Source: Tomocerus qinae (lineage: Eukaryota > Arthropoda > Collembola > Entomobryomorpha > Tomoceridae). From it: a DNA stretch of 64,000 nucleotides. This document shows positions 47,482 through 60,954 of this stretch, piece after piece. The stretch lies in the NCBI GenBank assembly GCA_020055645.1, contig CM034548.1:14694001-14758000 (forward strand). Reading direction: 5' to 3'. Positions within the stretch are counted from its first letter, which is position 1, and every line of letters starts with the position of its first letter. The translations under genes and the position numbers were made by a program. The notes beneath the pieces were generated by a model. That model worked only from the letters and a program-made list of their open reading frames with translations. It did not search any database and was not told the DNA's origin.

Positions 47482-50400
47482 TATAATAGATTGTAGGTAG
47501 GTAAGACGAACTTGGTGTTTAGTAGGCATGGTATAGGAAGACTTGCTTTGTGTTTGGTAAAGGTATCGCATGGGGTACGTACTCGTCGTTGGTCAATCGC
47601 AAAGTAATGGCAAAGTATATTATCTCATAAGCCATTTATTCCGTTACAATGGTTTATTTGTTAAGTAATCGATTACTCCGCCAAAACAGAATAACAAGAG
47701 GTCCTATGTATGTCCAAAATTTTAATCAGCCGTCAAAAAGTGATTATAATAGTGTCTGGAAAAGGGTTGGGTTTTCGCCACAAAAGTTTCTGCCAGCCAG
47801 CAGGAAGAAACAGTTTAAACTAGGTTATAACCAGGCAAAAAGTGGCTAAAGCTATACTTCATTTCAATATGGAAAACTTTAAAATTAAAATTGTCACTTT
47901 GATTTTGACTGCTTAGATACACACGACATTGGACGTCGGTGAAGCGAAATCGGACGTCTGCTAGAAGGAAGTTAGGAGTCGCCAAGAATGTTATGACCTG
48001 GTTTTTCATAGCTTTTAGATAAAAGTAACTTTAAACCGTTCCAAATAAGGAGAAAACGTGTTTTGTCACATTTGTGAGTTTCAGCCACTTTTAACCAGTT
48101 TTTTCCACTAAATTTTTGCCAGCCGGTTATAACAAATGTGGTTTAAACCATGTGCTAACCGATGGGTTTTTCTGGATCTGGATGAATCTTTTGTGACTTA
48201 GCTTATAATAATCAAAATCCTCCACCTTGAGTAACTAATGTCTGTTTTCTTACGTACAGAACGGAAACATCGAGAATTTTTACAGATTTTTGACTATAAA
48301 CATGAAAGTTAACAATTTTTATTTACATGCAGGTAAGTAGGTTAGCACCAAATATGACATTTTGCATTAAATAATGCATGTTTTTCATGTTGCATCTTGC
48401 CCCCATTGAGACTTATTTAGGACATCCCATTTCAAACTGAATTAAATTAAAATCAAGTTAGATTGTAATTGACAAAAATGGAATTTGAGGAATGAACTGC
48501 CCTAATGAATGGTTCTTTCGACTCATTGAGTCGAAAAATTGAGTTAGATTTTCTTTTCGAGAACAATAGGATTAGGCCTTTCCATTGTTCGACTCAATGA
48601 ATCGAAGTGGTACTATTTATATGAGTGTATGCGGGGTCAAAAATTTATAAACCTTTAACCGGGTTAGGTATCTTGAGAATTAGTTATGCAACTTAATCCA
48701 ACCGGAAAGTCTTTAAAAAGAGATCGGGTTTGTGGTGATTTACTTCATTATTTGGGCAGGTCTAGTGGGGTCCTCTAAGGTACTGTGTGTGAGCTCCTGT
48801 AGGGACCTACTAGACTAATTTCGAAATAATGGAAACGAACCAAGTCAGTCGAAGCTTAAAGAATCGTAATTGACCAGTACTGAATACTATAGAAGACTTA
48901 CCTATATTATGTATGACTGTTGAGTTCTGAGAATGTGATAAACAATTCTGTGTAGATACATGTATGATTTTGTTTGCAGCCTTTCTGAGGAAGGAGTAAA
49001 TCCATGAGTATGCCATCCAGATGAGCAGTAGAGCAAAACTCATAATGAGATTATTTTGTTGTGCCGAAGATCTGTTCTGTGAGGGAGCTCATTCCTCAGA
49101 GAAGCATTATCGATCTATCGTCCTTGTTTAGGCAAGGCACTTCACTTCACTCAAATCGCCAAGTAAGGAGCCGAACAGAAACGAGAAAGACGCTATGCAC
49201 CGACTACAAACGGCTAATATTATCATATCTCCAAAAAGCTACACCAGTTAACTTTGTATTTAAGTGCTAACTTCTTCTCATGTCCTCTCCTATTCTCGTC
49301 TGTCTGTCTGGGTACTATTTAACATTTAGCACTAACTTGGACAGAATGAACGTACTTTCGAATACTACTAACAGGATATTAATGTCTACAAGAAGCTGAA
49401 AGATTGGAGTAAGTAGCACCTATTTATAAGTTGCACGTAGCTGCTAATACCTTTTCACCTACACATTAACTCGTAGTAATTTAAAAGTCTATCCAAAAAT
49501 AAAATTGCCTTCGCGATCCTCTTTATTTACTCAAACAAACTTCTGACGGTGAAAAAGAACCACTCTTCTCGGAATCCATCTTAACTTTTTCGGAGTAGAT
49601 AGAATGCAAGAAAATTTGGAAGATCTGAAACTTTGTTGCTTACATGAAAACTTCTAATGGATTCCCATGGTAAACAGGAACGTTTACTCATGGAGATGCC
49701 AACTAAAAATGTAAAGCCTGTAAATAATTATTTGATTTACACTCGAAATACTGGGAAAAGTTGAAAAGTATTTACAATCGTAGGTGGCTGTTTAGAACTG
49801 TATTGGCTAACCAACTATTTCCTACTATACATATGACTATGCTTGTTTATAGTAGCATGAAAGTAAGGGAAAGTCAAAAAGAAACAACTTCCCTCTAGGG
49901 AATATGAGTCTTAAATGGCTGTTTCCCAAAATGTTCTAAAATCATAATTTTCTTCTAACTCTCTCCATAAGCACAGAAATTAATTGCGTGTTTATTACAT
50001 TTATACAGTGGAAATGCTCATCTAATGTATTTGCGTGTCTGAATTCCGTAATTGTTCCTCGATGCATGCATTTTGTTTTAGAGGCGCAAACAAACTTGGT
50101 AAACTATTTCTTTACTGTCTCTTTGTTCTTGATTTTATAGCAGTCAAGGATTATTTCTAGTTGGACAGTTTTGGCTGACAAGAACAAAGATGTGAGTGAC
50201 AGAATGATTTCGCCAGATGAGAATTCACCACAAATTAACTGAATTGTATAGGTACTTACAGATACACTCTTGATTGTACTTTGAAGTATGGAGAAGGTTT
50301 TCCCTTTATAATGAAATTAGAACCTTGTGCTGATTTTCTGTGGGTCTTCCAATCTGCAACTTGGTTGTTGTGAAGTTTGGCTATAAAACAAACGAGGGAA

Positions 50401-53400
50401 GTTTCCCACAGTAATGCGTGTTACTATATAGTTGGGGATATAGATAGGTCTATATTTAATATCAGCAGGTAGATTAATGTGGAGCAAGTTGTGATGGAGC
50501 TTATTGTATTATTACGGTAACACTAAGTAGGTACCTAAGTTATTGCATGTAAAGTTTGTTGCTAGCAATGAATGGGAGAAGTTCCTTTGTGTTTCTGTAC
50601 AACTAAACTACATAAACGAAAGAGGTTATAGTATCTGTGTATTTGTATCTATTTATTTACATTGTGGAGAGAACAAAGTTTGTGTTCTCACCTTATCACC
50701 TTATTTTATGTTGAAAGTACATCCTCGTAGATATCTGTTTTGCTTTAATCGTTAGTTAAACCTTAGTGCAACGGTGTCTCATTCATTTAGAGACTAAAGT
50801 TGCAGGCGGCACAGAGAACTGAAGACAAGGGAAGTCAAGTGAAGTCAAAGGAAGAAAGGGAAAGGAAGGAGAAAGTGAAAGCAGAGAAAGCAAAGGAAAG
50901 AAATGAAATGAGCGACAGAATAGAAGTTAGACGTAACTTAGGAACAAGTAGTACCACTACACCAGAAGACTATGCTAAGGAGCAGAGTTGAATGAAAAGA
51001 ATATATCTATGACTGCATGTATGGGCATACACCTAATATCACTCGTCGTCGCTTTTTGTATAGACAGAAACAGACAAAGTCTCAGTAGTGTAACCCTAAG
51101 CGAAGCTCCATAGCTGAGTAGGGAGCAATAGCAATCCAAATCAACACAATTATTGATCGATGCATTTAGTTGGCCATTACTTCAACAGGAGCCAAAGCCC
51201 TTCACGCCCTGTTTTGATTAATATTTTAGACTTTGTGTAGTCACTCACTCCTGTTTTATTTCTTGATGCACAGTTTAGTTAAGCTAAAGGAAGGATGCAC
51301 ACGGCATAAGTAATAAGTATGGCAGAAATGTATTTCATATAAGAATTATCTGTTGGTCTCGTATGACTGAAGGAGCTCATCTTTAGAGTCCGTAATGGTG
51401 AAGTACATAATATTTAACATTAAGATTGTATAATAGAAGTAAGTGGTCGGGCGGCTATAATAATACAGTATAGGTCGCTACGTATGTGTGTAACAAGCAA
51501 TAGAAATACAAGTTTGCTGGATGTAAAGCTGTTTTGTACACCTAGCTAAGGTAGTTAGAGTCAGCAGGAGAGAAGAAGAGAATCTCATCCAATCCAGCTA
51601 CCCTCCTTTCAACTTAAGTGGAAGTCTATTGGTGGCATGGCAGTCTAATGCAATGGAGCATTTATACGAATAGCTTTTCTTCTTTCACAAACTGCAGAGT
51701 ACCCTCAGAGTAGTAGTGCTGAGCAGCAGATAGCTACTACCTCACTCTGAAAGAAACATAAAACACCCAACAGTAAAATAAAACGCAGGGCCTACCACTC
51801 TACATTATAATATATCCCTGCCATATTATGTCTGCTTTTATATAGCACACTACATTAATGTAAGTGCCTATAAATACACAAGTACACGGAGAAAGCATGC
51901 TACTCTTACTTACGCTAAGGGACTTTCCTTCGCACTGTGTTTACTACTTAGCTCCCAATATCCAATCCACCGACACTGTTATGTATCTACATATAATATT
52001 ATTATGCACTCAATTCAATGCGAAAAAATCTGCTGTACTTCGCTCAGTGCATCCACCAACCATCCTATAGATAATAAGTGAAAACATTTCACCTGCTATA
52101 TTCTGTCCAATCCAATTCCGGAGCCCACAATACTTTATCATTGTCTATCTACAAGATTTCATAGTCATTTTCATTAGCCGACTGCTGGGTAACTATGTGC
52201 TAGCAGTAGTAGTCCAAATGCAAGAGGACGACCAAGTCATAGCCACCAACAATAAGAACAAGCCTGATGCTGATAGTCTACGGCCAGCCAGCAGCATCGT
52301 TTCCATTAGCGTGTCAATCCAGCACGAACCACTACTCAGACTACTCCACAGTCAAATAAAGAGAAAACTCCACTCCAGTTACTACGAAACATATAAAGAG
52401 AAAGAACTGAGTCAAGCTGGCAGACTCTCATTAGATTAAGCACTGTGTTATGGGGCATAAAAGCAATTTACTATCCTCACAATTCCAAGTACTCACTACA
52501 CTACCCACTGCCTCTCCGTCTCTACAATCACATAAATAAATAGAGATTTATTTATTTCGTGGATTGATTTGGCCTTACTCTTTATCCATTTAAACCGGAT
52601 AGACTTTCACCCTCTTACCTTTCCCTTTATAAACGCAATTACAATGTTCCTTATTGCCTGCCCATTATTTCACCCACTATTTCCTAAATAATCATATCTC
52701 CTTCTACAGATAATACGCACATTTATAACCTTTGCAGAAATACCTCCAGGCACTCTTTTAATTCGAATTATACTTCTAAACCTGTCTAAATGCTAAATAT
52801 CCTCCTTTTCAACATAACATTGCATAATATTGTACAATCTCAGGATAATAATGCATAGTCTTTAGTCAAGGCCATAGTTCACTACAGTTTCAAGCTCATC
52901 TCTAACACTTCCTCTATTCGATATTAAAAGACTTTTGACACTTACATTTTATAATGTTCTCCTCATTTAATAATTGACATTTGGTTCAAACTAAAAAAGC
53001 TGCTACTATTTCGAATATCAAACTTAAACATTTTAACTATTTAAAATACAAAGGTAAAGGTAAAATTTGCACCTTTAACTTTTAGAAAGAGATTACAATA
53101 CTTGTATGAAAACTGTGGGAATTTGGTAACAAAAATTCTACAGTTCCTACATCAATCATCAGTCTAATTGGTCGATTAAAATTGTGACTGAATGTTTCTG
53201 TATAGATATTAAATTGAAACCAATTGATTTAAGAAATCCCATAGTAGAAATGTGAAGGGTGCAAAATACAGCAAAACTTTTTAAATAACACAATCAAGCC
53301 GATTCTTCAAAGTTTCATATGAAAGTATAAAGAAAGGATTCGAGTAGGTACTTAAAGTAGGTATGAGTAGCAACTATCTGATAAGTACCTGACATTATTT

Positions 53401-56400
53401 ATAAACGAATGAGCAGTTAATGTAGAGTGTATTGGTACTTGGATAGCATTTAGTTTTCGTAGAATAAATGTGTAATTATGGTTGGTTAGGTTGGCAATGA
53501 AAAGAAAATAAACTTTGTGTCTGAAAAGAAGTCTCGATTAACTAATAAAAGGAGGTCTTGTTGAAGTAGTATTTTGAGAGAGGTGTATTTACGTACAGCA
53601 AGGTGGAAAGGTAATAGGCCTGTATACCTATATGCATCATCAAAGAGTTTTTGACGCGGAGCTCCACTGAGCTGTGAGCGCTATAGTCACTAATGCAGGA
53701 GAAAAAGTTTATAAGTCTTATGCCTACTCAGTGGAACACTCAAGAACATAAATCAAGTAGTCTTTAGTCAAGAAGCGACTGAGTGAGTAAGTCAAAGGAG
53801 ATGAGATGAGTGAATGTGCCAAAAGACGGAAAGGAATCAATATATAGGTCAGATGCTTATAAGTATTGAGCAAGTTACCTAAAGTATGATGTGTACAAGG
53901 CTCGAGTGCTTACGTGCCAACCACTCACTTTATATTTAGCTAGATTAATCTAAATTAAACTAGTGCATGTTACTTATGTACAACGCTCTCCAAATAACTT
54001 TCTCCGACTCCAAGAAAACTACATGCACTCAAATCTCTTTCAAAGCAAAAATACGCTTACCAAAGACACTGATATATTCCTCCTAGTCAGCCACCACATT
54101 CAGCTTTCCTAACTCAGCCTGTCGAAGTATTCCTGTGGAATTTTTCATCTGTGGCTATGCTCTTACTTTTTTCAAGTACCACTAATGCCTAGGTATTAAT
54201 TTGATTCAATAAATATCCGAAATTTGACTACAGTGGGACACTGTGCGTCTGGCTACCAAATGCATCTTACGACTGTTCCTTGTTAGAAGAAATATGTTTA
54301 TGTAAATTCTATACTATTGAGTTGTGTCTTTTTTAAATAGATAGAAGGGGTTTTTAATACAATGTGACAAACTGCTAAAATAATTTGCATGGTAATACAA
54401 AGAACAACTGGAAGGAGAAGGTGTACATTTTTGATGTTAGGTATTTAACCAGTTATAAATGTATCTATTCATAAAACAAAATTTTTCTTTTCTTAACGTT
54501 TGAAATTAACGGCGAACCAAATATTGCTACAGTTTGTATTAATTTGTAAACATTGAAAAGCAGGAATGCGTACATGAATTGTTTCGAGGGCACATGAGGT
54601 AGTTGAAGAAAGGTTCTGGGTGCATAGTCACCAAAAATTAATTAAATAGTGAACAAAAGGAGCAATTAGTGCAGTTATTACAAAGTAGCATTCTCGAGGT
54701 TTAAGGATCACTAACTATGTACTACCGATTTACTAAAGGGAACTGGAATTCTAGATTAGTGCAAATAAATTGGTTTTGTCTTCATACTTTATGTCGGACT
54801 ATCGTCGTTTACTTCTCGTGATATCTTATTTATGATCTGCAGCATGAAGAACTGTTACGCTAAAGTGACTTTAGTAGTGACAGTGAGGTACCTGTGTGAA
54901 AATTCTTCGTGATACTCCAAGTTGAGATTGGATTTATAAGTATAAACTTATTTGTGTTATATATATAAGTACAGCACTTTATTTCCTCATTTGCTTTTAT
55001 CGTTCAATGTCTCTCTAGTAGCTTTAAATTATGTTTTATGGCATGTATTACCTTTATGGAAATGTTTCTATAAGAAAAAATAACTATAGAATGAAAAGTA
55101 AGGGGAGGGTAGTCAAAGGCTTTTGACCAATAGACGAAATTGTTCAGCTGATTTAAAATGGACAGCGTTTGACAATTTAGTTAAAATACAAAGTGCTAAG
55201 GCTGATAAGGTTTCTAGTGCAAATTAGACAATAGTATTTTGTAAATTTGGGAGAGTTGGTGTGCGCGGAGGATGGAGCTAAGTCAGTCGATAAGAAAGGG
55301 CAAGATTATCGGTTGCGGGAAAGAGGATAAAAGGAATTGAAGTGGTGAGTGGAGACAGAATTAGATTTGGGACAGAAAGGTAGTAGGTACAATGTATTTA
55401 GTAGGTAGTTTTTGAACTTTGCTTGCAGACAATCTATCCAGAGTCAGTCAGCGGGTTTCATAATAAGAGATAGGAAAGAGACACATGGGGAAAGGCCTGG
55501 AGAAGGAGAGACTACTGGGAAAATTCACGTGAGAAATACAATCTCACATTCATTAGCAATAGAGCCACGTCCCAAGGCAGCATTTTAGCATTTCTTTCTC
55601 CCGCACACTTCTCCAGCCAGCTAGCATCTCAATCTTCATCAAGCCTCTTCTGGCAAGAGCTGCATATCAATGTGCTCCTTCTCTCACTCTTCCCGGATTT
55701 CACGCCTTCAATATTTTCATCGTCAGACAGCCACCATGCCCCCAGTAAAGAAACATTGAATTCTCCATCTTCCTTCCTCTAAAATAAAAGTCATTTCGAG
55801 CATAATGCACAGATTTTAGCTACATAAAGCTCGGGCAGGCGTCCCTCTCAACCCCCATCAATCAGTCAACATTACATGCCATTGCCATGTATATCTGTCC
55901 TCTCCTCTGTACACTACCCGACCGACTCAATTCAATACTCGATCACTCTTTTCAATCGACAAGTCTGTACGACAACAGAAAACTCTGCTCTACTCTGCTT
56001 ATTAGTACCCAACACACTTCCTCCACACTTTCTTATTTATACTACCTGCTCATACCAATCCTTCTATCATAAAACACTTAGTCTATCTCGCTTACACACC
56101 TCTTATTTATTGTGTTCCTTATTGAATAAATAAAAATCCTTCATAAACAGAAATCCCTTTTTCTACCACATACAGCGCAAAAGAGAGTTTATTTACAGAA
56201 TCCAAAGAATTATTTATTTACAATCATTTTATATAGTACAAGGTAAAATAACACATCATGCCACTTTCACCATACATGCAGCAGGGCGATTGTATTTTAA
56301 TCCCATACTACGTCACAGTTGCATATTATCATGGTAAATAAAGAGGAATTTCCACTGAAAAGGAGAAATGTCATGCAGTGAAAGTACAAATAGTATGCGA

Positions 56401-59400
56401 CATTATTTTAGCGGGACTTTGTAGTAATCCTTTTCAGAGTAAATTTGGGTCCAGGTGTTGGGCTGATGGCACGTGCATTAAGATTGTAAACATTCAGTAA
56501 TTTAGTTGAGTTCTTTCTTTCTATTGGAGTGAGAGGGAAAGGAAGAGAAAGTAATTGTGTCAGGGAAGCGAGCAATAAGCCTCTGTTATGCATTTACGTG
56601 TCCAATTTGACATTTACAAGGAGGAAGTCGTCGGTATTATGTCAACGGGTCGGCTAACACTTTCCCAAGAATCAACTGCTCTGTTGGAAAGAAAGTGGCA
56701 AGTAATAAAGACCCCAAGTTTGGTGCACAAAGGAAAAGCCGTGAGTAATGTAATGTAAGCAAAGGCAACCTTTCTCTTACTTTCTCTCAATAATTGAAAT
56801 CAGCCAATAGGAAGACTTAACTAGTCAGGATTTCATTTCGTGCCTTCAAATAAAGAAAGCAAGAGTAAACTCAAAGGAACCGATTCAGGAGAAAGTATTT
56901 TATTTACTAATAATAGTGCCGAAGCAAGACATACGACTTGCCTATTTCCTTCAAATCAGAACCATACAGATTGAATTCCTTAGGTTGTTTACTGCTCCCT
57001 ACTACTTTGGCTGTGCGTAGACGCTTTTCTACTTACTCACCTTGTTGTACTGTTTGACTGCAGTTCGTATTTCTCGTATGATGTTGATATTGCTCTGGTC
57101 GATTTTGTTGATCGAAAGGAGCCCAAAGGATTCCACGCTGAAGTTCTATCTAATACTATTTTACTGTTTATTGTATTAGTGGAAAAGAAAGGATCCCACG
57201 CTAGAGTTCTATCTAATACTACTTTGGTCTTTATTGTATTAGTTATTTGTACACTGTCACTACTTAGCTTAGCTCTTTAGGTAAGATGGTATAGGAGAAA
57301 GTTGTGAGTATGTAGGGCAACGCAGGCACGGAGGAGACTTGGAGAAACAAAGAAGATTAATGGAAAGATCCACCCTTTGGCACCATTTATAATATTGTGT
57401 GGTCGTCTCTCAAAGCCCTCCCAGTCTTTATGTGCAGGGTACACAGATAAGATTCCTAAGAACCAACTAAGTAAGCCAAGTCAAGCTGGGCCAGCCACCT
57501 TGTCTTATGTAATGTAGCCTCTTCATTCCGTTGCATCATCCCATCCGCATCCTTCTCCTTTCAAAATCTTTCTTATTCAATGGTAAAGCACAAGAGATTT
57601 CCACGACGTATGAAAACATTGTTAAAGGGGAGAAAGGTCATTTCATTAAGACTAACATCTTGGGTTGAATTCCACCAGACACATCCCATCACTACGACTC
57701 TTTTCTTTGTTATCCTAAAGAATTACGGACACAACACAAAAAATTATGGCGAATATTACCAGATACTTTCCAACTATATCTAAAAGACTCTCTCACTGTG
57801 ACCAATTTTTCCGACCCGTCGACGAAAAGATAAACAGGTCTCCTATTTCACAACTGATACAAGATCTTGATGCAATTGTTAAAGGGCGTGCTTGATAAAC
57901 TATTTATATAATCTATTACTCCTATAATGTGTTAAAGCAACGTTTATCCATTATAGCCTACATAATTGCTCTATTTCCTAATTTATTTAAACGTTATAAA
58001 CAATAGCATTATAAGAAATAAAATGATTTAATTTCCTCTCTAAATTTGACGCTCAGTGGGGTCAAATGCTTGGTTTTCCAAAAATGTGGTACCCCTCGAT
58101 ATAGCCATTATATTGATGTTTTATTTACTTTCCAAAGGAAAAAGAAGAGTAGCTAGAGAAAGGTCTGTGTGAGTTTATTCACTATCTAAGTGTTATATTT
58201 TGTAGCGAAAGCCATAAAATAATCAGATTTGTTGCAATGATGATACCCTCAGAGTTTAGGAAGACAGGACTGTCATTGGTAGTTATTCACGCTTCTTTGG
58301 TTTGCTTTCTTTGCTTACTAATGTGCCTATGCCCAGATACCTTTGTATTTTGGTCCTGGCTCTGTCTACAAGCAAGTCTGTTGATAGTAAGAGCGTGTAA
58401 GTCAAAAAACGGGATTGACAATGTGTATATACTGAGATGTTAGGTGCATTAGATGGCGAGGAAAAGGTATAGATAGTTTGGCCGTGATTCTGTTGAAATT
58501 TTCGACTTGTTTCATTCCCAAGAGACAGATGAAGGGAAGTCAAAGGAACCGTCCAACCAAGTTGTTCAAATGGCCGTTGCCTTTTTTCCTATGAAACTGT
58601 CCTTATTGTTGGTACATTCTGCACAAGGCTGATTGCCTTCTCTATTGTACCTACTACCTATAGGAAGGAAGAACGGAGTAAGTATCATTCCCATTTAATA
58701 CCATCCACTTTTCAACTGAGCTGGACAAGTAAGCTCTATGCACCAATGAATGTATGTAACTATGCCGAAGAAAGGTCGGCTTTTCAATTCTGGACACTTT
58801 CCAAGCGAAAGCAGAAAGTTGGAGAAATGAAGGAACGGACATGGGCCTCTTACTATGCTGAGACCACATAGTTTGCTTCCAGCATAAGGAAAACAATGAA
58901 GAAAGACTTATACTTGTTAGGACATAAGTAGATTGAAATATTTAAGATAAGTAGGCTCAATTGGTCTTTGTAAGAATCAAAATGTTTTCATAGTATATTA
59001 TTACCCAAATCATCACATTTTTTGAAATACTATTAATTTACTAAGTAAATTATAAAATATCCTTCCAAACAGTTACACTGAAAAGAGAAAGTGCATGTAT
59101 GACTGCTGAACATGTTTTAATTTAAGCAATGTCACAACAAAATTTAATGCTTCAACGGTTTCGAAAAAATTGCAAAGTCAGCAGGATGTGAGACAGATTA
59201 CTCAGTGGACCTAGCTAAATAAATTGCTCGGTTGATCTGATTGCACACGTAACATAAAAGTAAACATTATAAATCGTGGAATACAGTTTACTGAAATGAA
59301 GTGTCAGCGTATGAGAATCCAAACGTCAAACCGTATATAGTAGTAGCCAATTATTAAGCCAGTTTGCTCGGGGACTCTATCGACCTATCATTATTTTAAA

Positions 59401-60705
59401 TTATTTAATACCATTCGGAAGAATTCCACATATTGTGCTATAATATAGGGTTGGAGTGAGGTAGGTGCTTATGTGAACAGGTTAAGTGTACTGAAACTTC
59501 CGCTAATGAACTATTATTGACAAGTGTCTGTAAAGCAACAGCAGCGTAAAATTATAGGTTGACAAACTCAGAGTAATAATCAGGCAGTGCAAGCGTACTG
59601 AAGTTTGTAACAAAACCAATCAATCAAGGTATATTAATAATAAAAGATGAAATGATGCGCTCGTAATTGGGTATTGATGGACAGACATACGACATACTTG
59701 TTATTAGATATCAGTTTCTTTGCGTCGAGAAGAACGTAAGGTTAAGCTGTATAAGTATAGCCCACACTGCACTGTTGCTACTTTTACTTTCTACGACATG
59801 GACACCTACACTTTGTTTCGTAGTTATTTAGGTCGTTTCATGTTAGTGTTAAACTGTTGCAACTCGAGACCGAAAGTTTAACAATAAAAAATAAATGTTT
59901 TGCACTGAATTTTTGTGTGGCGCTCAAAACATTTTTTGAGACGTTTTTTTGTTTCCTTTCCGTTGAGAATTCTGATCTTGCAAATGTCTTCTTTGTCTAA
60001 AGTGAGTGAGGTTTGTGTTTAAGTAAATGGAACATCCAGGCAGCTCTCCAGCATTCAGAAATGTTCTATTAGAATAGCTCACATTTTGTAAATAAAGTAA
60101 CTATATACCTGGTTGTATTATAGCTGTCTATGGTCTATATAATGTTGAAATGCATAGCAAAGACTATTGACAATTTTGAAAGCATAGCAACTGAGGAAGA
60201 CAAGCTTAAATGACACAAGGATTGGTCGTTTATGTAAATAACGAGGTTATGTGTTTATATAGAGTAGATGTAGGAGAATTTTGGAGCATCTTGCATTTAC
60301 ATAGCAGAAGGCAGAAAGATAATGTAATAATATGTGATACGGTGATGTTGGCATTCAATTCTGCAAATTGCATTAAGCCTGGTATACACCCTTGTTTACA
60401 TGTCGTACTGCAAAATAGAAAGATTTTACAAAGATAATGCTACTAAAAATTTCTTGGAGGAATTCACATTCGAATAGAGAATACTTTAGCGTGTCTGGCC
60501 ATTGTGGGTATTGAGTTAAGGCATGAAGAGAATGGCTTACTAGTAATAGGACGTTTATGGACTTTGTGGATTGTGGCCTTCTTGTATGTGGTTACATCTC
60601 GAATAGCATCCTGTTACACAATTACAGGCCAAGACCATAATATACGAGGCTTTGTTGTCTCCATATATGTATGTGTTCATGCATGAGTGAACACACTGAA
60701 TTCAG
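47482..60705. other. Long gene-free stretch
   Basis: I see no supported gene here. There is a hairpin-rich patch at 48510-48610 (TCGACTCATTGAGTCGA and relatives), a purine-rich frame at 50800-50991, a pyrimidine-rich block at about 55560-56160 and a tandem duplication at 57126-57243. It could be an intron of a gene extending beyond the window. Confidence 0.45.
57126..57243. repeat. Two-copy tandem repeat, 63-bp period
   Basis: The copies share AAGGAT.CCACGCT, AGTTCTATCTAATACTA and TTTATTGTATTAGT. A few mismatches separate them. Confidence 0.9.
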
Positions 60706-60715
60706 GTAATTCTCT
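60706..60715. repeat. Target-site duplication, left (10 bp)
   Basis: GTAATTCTCT, identical to 60945-60954. Confidence 0.8.
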
Positions 60716-60944
60716 GGGAATCTTCTGTCTGGCGAGGACCACGGCCAAACAGGCGAGGAGGGCTCTTAACCCATTTGCTCCTACCACTATTCCGTAACTA
60801 CTAAAAGTGTGTTTACTGTGTCTGAGTTTTAAAAATGTCCAAAATATGATTTTTGCTAGTCATTTTAGTACGGTAGTGGCAAATGAGTTAAGAACCATCT
60901 CCTCGCCTGTTGGGACTTACGTCCTCACCAGTTCGGAGGGACCC
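60716..60944. mobile_element. MITE with long inverted repeats and 10-bp target duplication
   Basis: This is a 229-bp element beginning GGGAATCTTC and ending GGAGGGACCC. Its arms match as imperfect inverted repeats through CTGGYGAGGAC, AACAGGCGAGGAG, CTTAACYCATTTGC and CTACC. It is flanked by GTAATTCTCT on both sides. A 9-11 bp duplication is usual for Mutator-like elements, so that superfamily is a reasonable guess only. Confidence 0.75.
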
Positions 60945-60954
60945 GTAATTCTCT
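60945..60954. repeat. Target-site duplication, right (10 bp)
   Basis: GTAATTCTCT, identical to 60706-60715. Confidence 0.8.

Noticed and set aside
46640-48170. CAGGGTTGGGTTAAAAC start resembling a hAT terminus, with GGTTTAAACC-type motifs near 48140
   Set aside because: No matching right end or 8-bp duplication could be placed, so the element boundaries are unsupported.
50800-50991. 63-codon frame rich in Lys, Glu and Arg
   Set aside because: It comes from a purine-rich GA/AAG stretch; coding-like charge pattern is explained by base composition.
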